DNA from: Rhabdophis nuchalis | Taxonomy: Eukaryota > Chordata > Lepidosauria > Squamata > Natricidae | Assembly: GCA_039707465.1 (NCBI GenBank) | Contig: CM077645.1 | Location: 146,189,503 to 146,253,502 of the forward strand | Length of the DNA stretch: 64,000 nucleotides | Direction: 5' to 3' | Part shown: positions 58,566-64,000 of the stretch, one piece after another | Numbering within the stretch: position 1 is the stretch's first letter | How the letters are laid out: each line of letters begins with the position of its first letter | Position numbers and translations under genes: made by a program | The notes under the pieces: generated by a model | The model's input: the letters and a program-made list of their open reading frames with translations, nothing else | What the model was told of the DNA's origin: nothing | The model's database searches: none

Positions 58566-58703
58566 CAGTATTTCTCAACCTCAACAACTTTAAGGTGTGT
58601 GTGTGTGGACCAACTTCCCAAATTCCCCAGAAAGTATGGTGGCTGGGGAACTCTGGAAACTGAAGTCCACCTATCTTAAAGTCGCTGAGGTTGAGAGACA
58701 CTG
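58566..58703. mobile_element. hAT-type MITE
   Basis: CAGTATTTCTCAACCTC start; GAGGTTGAGAGACACTG end. Flanks CAATAGAC and CAATAGTC match at 7 of 8. Contains a short GT run and a GGGGAACTCTGG block. Confidence 0.88.
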
Positions 58704-58711
58704 CAATAGTC

Positions 58712-60357
58712 CATCTGCAATCCACAGCTGATGGTATAGGAGAGAAGTGGCTGTTAAGGCTTTCAAACTAAGCATAGAAGCAGCAACTAATCTGGGAAGA
58801 TTAATGCAGAGCTCCCCTGCTAAGACCAGGATAATGATGGGGATAATGCAGCTTTGGATCTATCTGCATTGATATTGATAGTAGTTCAGACAATGTACAT
58901 ATACACACACCAAGGATTATGAGTAAGATCTGGCCAATTCACCACAAAAGCTGAACTCCAGAAAAACAGTATGCTAGTCACATAAATCTACACTAGACCA
59001 AAAAGAAAAATATGTCTGGGTGTAAAACCTCTGAGCAAACATGTGTCCTATAAAATATTTTCCCTTGGGGAACAATCAGCTGTCATGATTACGGTCAATA
59101 TTTGTGTAATATTTTAGCCAGATCACTCCATTTATTGTTTGCTAAGAGCATGCATAATAAACCAATAATTCTACATCGTAAAATCCAATGATCTGTGGCT
59201 ACATCAGCATTCACACTACTTTTTCATATATCTGTTATTTTTATACTGCCAGTTTAAATGCCAGTGAGATAAGTAGCAATATTTGTTAGATAGGTTATCA
59301 AGGCTATTGGGGGGAGGGGGGGGGATGGCTACTTATCTATACTGGGGCATTGGACTTCAGAAGGGGGGGACTAAGCAGGGACTCTCCCCACAGGTCATCT
59401 GGTACTCAGCCCACTTCAACAATGCTCCACTGTCCGGCTGCACAGCCAAACTGTACCTGCTCTATCCCTGTTAGAACTGTCAACTAGGCAGTCTCTCACC
59501 TCCTATAAGTCCACCATCCCATGACAAAGGAGGAGGTTAAGGAACAGCCAATAACAGTGTAGTGGTAGTTGCAGCAACTGCTCTCAGTTTTGGCAGCTGT
59601 TGCTGCAACTACCTGTGTCTGGTGGATTGTGTTGAAATCCTGATTAAGGAAAACCTCTCGCCTCGTGCTTTGCACAGGGTGTGGTTTTGGAAGCTAGGGC
59701 TAACTCTGTCTGGGCTGCATCTAGAAATCTCTCACCCAGTTGGCAGCCCAGATTTATAGGTGGCCCTGGCAAAAATTTGCCCAAATGCTACCTGTAAAAG
59801 AGTAGGAGCAAACAGAGAATTGTGTAGGTGTGAGATAAAGTGGCTTCTACATCTGTGGCTGTGGCTATGTGCGAAGGTAAAGAAAATAAACACAGAAGCT
59901 GTCTAAGATTTCCTTGGAGTTTCCCCCAAACGGGGGGATGGAAAATGCCTTGCTTGCTTTTAGTTCTCTAACGATAAGCCCTCACCTTGCTGCATTTATC
60001 TACAGTAATCCTCAGACCACAGTGGTGGTCTCCTAATTTCATGCTTTCTTTGATCTGATATTAAAATGTTTCTGGTCTTCTTCTTGTTGTGTGTCACAAT
60101 GACCTGGAGCTTCAGGGATGTTGTTGCAGTCAGGATGTTCTCAGCTGCTCTGGTGTACCAAGTGGCCCTTTCTCCTCCTCCTCCTCCTCTCCAGTTACTG
60201 AATGCTCTCCTCCGTTACCACTTTATTTTGTGCTATTGGACTGACATGATGCTTGGTTTCTGCAAAAGGCCTGGATGATGCTTTCTGGAGCACAAGTCAG
60301 ATCTTTTATGGGCTCCTTGTGTTTCGCTGTGGGGCTGGAGCTCTTTCAAAATACGCA
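58712..60357. other. Unassigned sequence
   Basis: No gene or repeat recognised. A TCC run lies near 60173-60187. Confidence 0.4.
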
Positions 60358-61287
60358 TTCAATACAATACAATAGCAGAGTTGGAAGGGACCTTGGAGGT
60401 CATCAATCCAACTCCCTGCCTAGGCAGGAAGCCCTATACCATTTCAGACAAATGGCTATCCAACATCTTCTTGAAGACTTGCAGTGTTACTCTCCTGTCA
60501 GAGAATAAATTCCCCCTTCCCCACAGGTAAGACTGAAAGCAGGGACAGCAGCCAACTCTCATCAGCTCTACCTCATCTTCAGTTGAATACCACCAACTGG
60601 TGTTAGTAATTTAATGAAGACCTATTTGTTTCTTAAGCATTCACAACTTCTGGAGGCAAGCTGTTTTACTGATTGATTGTTCTAACTGTCAGGAAATTTC
60701 TCCTCGGTTCTAAGTTGCTTCTCTCCTTGATTAGTTTCCACCCATTGCTTCTTGTTCTGCCCTCAGGTGCTTTGGAGAATAGTTTGACTCCCTCTTCTTT
60801 GTGGCAACCCCTGAGATATTGGAATACTGCTATCATTTCTCCCCTAGTCCTTCTTTTCATTAAACTAGACATACCCAGTTCCTACAACCGTTCGTCATAT
60901 GTTTTAGCCTCCAGTCCCCTAATCATCTTTGTTGCTCTTCTCTGCACTGTTTCTAGAGTCTCCACATCTTTTCTACATCGTGGCGACCAAAACTGGATTC
61001 CGTATTCCAAGTGTGGCCTTACCAAGGCATTATAAAGTGGTATTAACACTTCACGTGATCTTGATTCTATCCCTCTGTTTATGCAGCCTAGAACTGTGTT
61101 GGCTTTTTTGGCAGCTGCTGCATACTGCTGGCTCATATTTAAATGGTTGTCCACTAGGACTCCAAAATCCCTCTCACAGTTACTACTATTGAGCAAGATA
61201 CCACCTATACTGTGCATTTCATTTTTGTTGCCTAAATGTAGAACCTTACTCTTTTCTCCATTGAATTTCATTCTATTAGATTCAGTG
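60358..61287 (-). mobile_element. CR1 LINE, 5'-truncated, broken by a ~150-bp segment
   Basis: Minus strand. ORF2 pieces at 60882-61271 (KFNGEKSKVLHLGNKN, HLEYGIQFWSPRCRKDVETL) and 60666-60872 ([30 protein letters not shown]) are in different frames. The 3' UTR is at 60358-60487. The segment 60488-60638 interrupts the last codons and has no resemblance to CR1. The tail is ATACA-type repeats at 60358-60373. Confidence 0.88.
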
Positions 61288-61441
61288 CTCCTATGACAGG
61301 ATACTATAAAGAGGGGAATAGAACTATTGTGGGGGAAAAGACTAAGCCTTTGAACTGAGGGTTAGTTCCTAAAGAGAGCCTTTTTCTGACTTCTGTATGT
61401 TGGTAATTACCATTATACAGTTTCCACGGCCAACCACTACC

Positions 61442-61637
61442 TTCTGGAACAGCTTGCCTCCAGAAGTTGTGAATGCCCCAACCCTGGAAGTCTTTAAAAA
61501 GATGTTAGATAGCCATTTGTCTGAAATGGTATAAGGTTCCTGCCCACGCAGGGGGTTGGACTAGAAGACCTACAAGGTCCCTTCCAACTCTGCTATTGTA
61601 TTGTATTGTATTGTATTGTATTGTATTGTATTGTATT
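61442..61637 (+). mobile_element. CR1 LINE 3' end with TTGTA microsatellite
   Basis: Starts in codons for LWNSLPPEVVNAPTLE, then 3' UTR, then about nine TTGTA units. By eye identical to 23143-23308 before the tail. Confidence 0.92.
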
Positions 61638-62392
61638 CTTATCACTACTGTTTGTATTAACATTGTGTTGGGGTAGGTGCTTCCTGCACTGCAGTGCTTT
61701 CTCTTCAGTTTCCTCTTTCAATACTCAAGCAAGATGGCTAGGAAGGTGCTACGAAGACCAATCTCCACTGCTGCCCCCACTGCATACAACAGAAATAATG
61801 GTGGAGCCTGATTTTCATTCGAGTCTATCCCTCTCCCAGAATAATGCTGGACCCATATTTAGAATTAGCTCAGGGGACAGCTTGCTGTCACAGAGCACCA
61901 CTGCATGGACAGTCTGATAACTTGGGCAACTCAAAAGGCAATTCAGAGTATTTGTTTTGTTTCCAATATGATTGATAAAACTATCAGAATATGAATAATG
62001 CCTTCTGGTGAAGAGTACCAGATCTCTGATTTCCCAGGCTTTTATCACCCAACCCTTCACAAGGCAAAAGAGAGTGATTGGAAGTCATTTTTCCCACACA
62101 GTGGGTGGGAACAGGAACACTGCTGATTGGAAGGGAAAGGTGTCACCAATCACTACAATTACATTGTTCTCTATGCACCATTCACCAATGTCATTTCTTG
62201 TTTTATTTGTTTTTTAAATACAGTTTCCATTTCCATCAGTGTGTGATCTGGGTGCAGTTATTTGAACAGTTATTATTAATATTATTGTGATGAATATAAC
62301 AACAAATATGTGGATTATGACTGTTCTAATATCACCAATGTCATTTCTGAAGTGGTAGGTAGATCAGGTGTTGGGACAGAGCAAATGTTGCA
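61638..62392. other. Unassigned sequence
   Basis: No gene or repeat recognised. Confidence 0.4.
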
Positions 62393-62650
62393 GATGGGAT
62401 GGGACGGGACGGAACAGAACAGAACAGAACAGAACAGAACAGAACAGAACAGAATAGAATAGAATAGAATAGAATAGAATAGAATAGAATAGAATAGAAT
62501 AATAATGTTGTAAGGGACCTTGGAGGTCTTCTAGTCCAACCCCCTGCTTAGGCAGGAAACCCTACACTACTTCAGAAAAATGGTTATCCAATCTCTTCTT
62601 AAAAACTTCCAGTGATGGAACATTTACAACTTCTGGGAGCATTTACAACT
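62393..62650 (-). mobile_element. CR1/L3 LINE 3' end with graded pentamer tail
   Basis: CTTGGAGGTCTTCTAGTCC and CCAATCTCTTCTTAAAAAC match the older CR1/L3 3' end (compare 21562). The tail side is a pentamer run, GGGAT, GGGAC, GGAAC, AGAAC and then AGAAT units, over 62396-62500. Confidence 0.85.
62396..62500. repeat. Pentanucleotide microsatellite with ordered unit types
   Basis: Reading left to right the 5-bp unit changes one base at a time: GGGAT, GGGAC (two), GGAAC, AGAAC (seven), AGAAT (about ten). Confidence 0.95.
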
Positions 62651-64000
62651 TCTGAAATGGTGTACCATTGGCACACCAAATGAACTAGAGGATAACCCTG
62701 ACTGTCTGGATGACCCCTTAAATTGAATATAATTGGAAAGTTGCAACGTATTATTTTGGCCAGAGAACCAAAGGCAATTGCTAGAAATGGCAATCATAGG
62801 GAACTTTTTCACATCTAATTTCTCCCAGTGGCCTTCCAAGCTGATCAAACCAGCTCTGTTATTGTCAGCATGCTTTACTGTAGTAACAAAAATATAAATG
62901 TTGAGAATTAAGATGTGGGGCCAATAATTTCTTAAAGATTAGGACTAAAGCATATAAAATATGTAATGTAAGCTTTTCTGCTCTCACAATGTCAGACTTC
63001 CTGGTCATTAATTAAAACTACATAAAATGAGGGTTGATAAAAAGAAACACCTTTTGCATAATGCATAATTAAACGATGGGTTTGCTTCCATCAGATATGG
63101 AAATGGCTACTAATTTAGAAAGTTTTAAGGATGGACCAGACAAAATCATAGTGGTAGCACTGTCCATCAGCCTTGATGGCTGTATGCCCTCTGCAGATAA
63201 CCGTACGTTGTATCTTAAGTTGAAATTCTAGGGAGCAATAATGGAAAAGCATTATCATTTACTAGTCCATGTATGAGATCTTTGTGAATGCACTCAACTG
63301 GCTACCCTACCTCACCATAAGCTGAATTAGAGGACCCGCTGACTTTATTGACGGAGATCCTACATTGATCTGACAGGAAGGGAGGGAATGGCTTTAATAA
63401 ATTTTTTGAGAGAAAGGACTGGCTGTTCTCTCCACTTTCCCCAGAAAGCACTTGCCTTAAAACACCCCAGGTTCATTTGCAAGTCTTGCTTTATCACTGT
63501 TAATTTGTAATTGCAGGTGTGCCAGAGGCCTTTCACCTATAGATAAAACCATGCAATTTCTCATGCAAACTATGATTAAAATACTGTATCACTTTCATTC
63601 TCCAAACACATTCAGTGTGTACCCAGCCTATGCACTGATATTTTATAACTAGCTATACCAAAAAGGGGTGTGAAAGATAGGATAGGAAATACAACGTTGC
63701 ACAGCGGCAGAAAGCTGAATCAGTTTCATTACACTAAATGTCAAACATGATAGGCAATTTATATAATAAAAGTTGATTCATAATTGACTAATAATCATAT
63801 TTGAACAGAGGGAGAATTTTCCCGAGTTTTCGCACAAAGTTCAGTTTCTCTGTACGCAGCCTGGTCTCAAATGCCAGATCCTCAATATTATTCATATAAA
63901 ATAAAATGAACCTACATACAAATGTTGGTTGTTTCAATTGTGTTGTATTTAAAAGAACATCATGCTCATATTATCTTTTCCAGGGAACACAAGTGGTTTG
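62651..64000. other. Unassigned sequence
   Basis: No gene or repeat recognised up to the end of the window. Confidence 0.45.

Overview
This window looks like about 64 kb of intergenic or intronic DNA from a squamate reptile, most probably a snake. The evidence is the repeat mixture: a Sauria-type tRNA SINE ending in an ACCTTT tail, a second tRNA-like SINE that shares its 3' end with CR1, many CR1/L3 LINE 3' ends that run into TTGTA or AGAAT microsatellites, L2-like LINE tails ending in ATT repeats, Penelope-like elements with a GIY-YIG endonuclease, and numerous small hAT-type elements with 8-bp target duplications. I see no host exon, rRNA gene, functional tRNA gene or CRISPR array. Every convincing reading frame belongs to a transposable element.

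Layout: 1-2.8 kb is mostly unassigned, with an L2 tail and an 82-bp hAT MITE. 2.8-7.7 kb is a complete, GC-rich Ty3/gypsy LTR retrotransposon on the minus strand (256-bp LTRs, 5-bp target duplication, gag-pol broken by a frameshift and a deletion). 8.8-15.9 kb holds CR1 and SINE copies, including a three-level nest (SINE interrupted by an L2, itself interrupted by a CR1 with an open 718-codon ORF2). 16-24 kb has a GGAA microsatellite, MITEs, a Sauria SINE and two CR1 copies. 24.2-30.2 kb is a Penelope complex: two nearly identical minus-strand copies head to tail, an inverted 3' fragment, and the 3' end of a second Penelope family facing it across an AT-rich palindrome. 30-45 kb has scattered MITEs, L2 and L1 3' ends. 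45.9-47.7 kb is a TA-flanked inverted-repeat element carrying a 1.1-kb internal GA-rich array. 48-64 kb has further L2, hAT, SINE, CR1 and possible L1 pieces, a GC-rich palindromic element, a fossil inverted Penelope-like terminus, and an RTE-like LINE split by a hAT that itself contains an L2 tail.

How the parts relate: the autonomous-type elements (CR1, L2, L1, Penelope, Ty3) supplied the machinery or are its 5'-truncated products. The SINEs share 3' ends with CR1 or end like Bov-B-dependent SINEs. The hAT and TA-flanked MITEs are non-autonomous, and no transposase is visible. The most interesting structure is the Penelope complex. Its repeated terminus carries a hammerhead-ribozyme-like core (CTGATGA, a covarying stem, GAAA), and in the head-to-tail dimer that core also contains the stop codon of one copy overlapping the start codon of the next. 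All comparisons between copies were made by eye.
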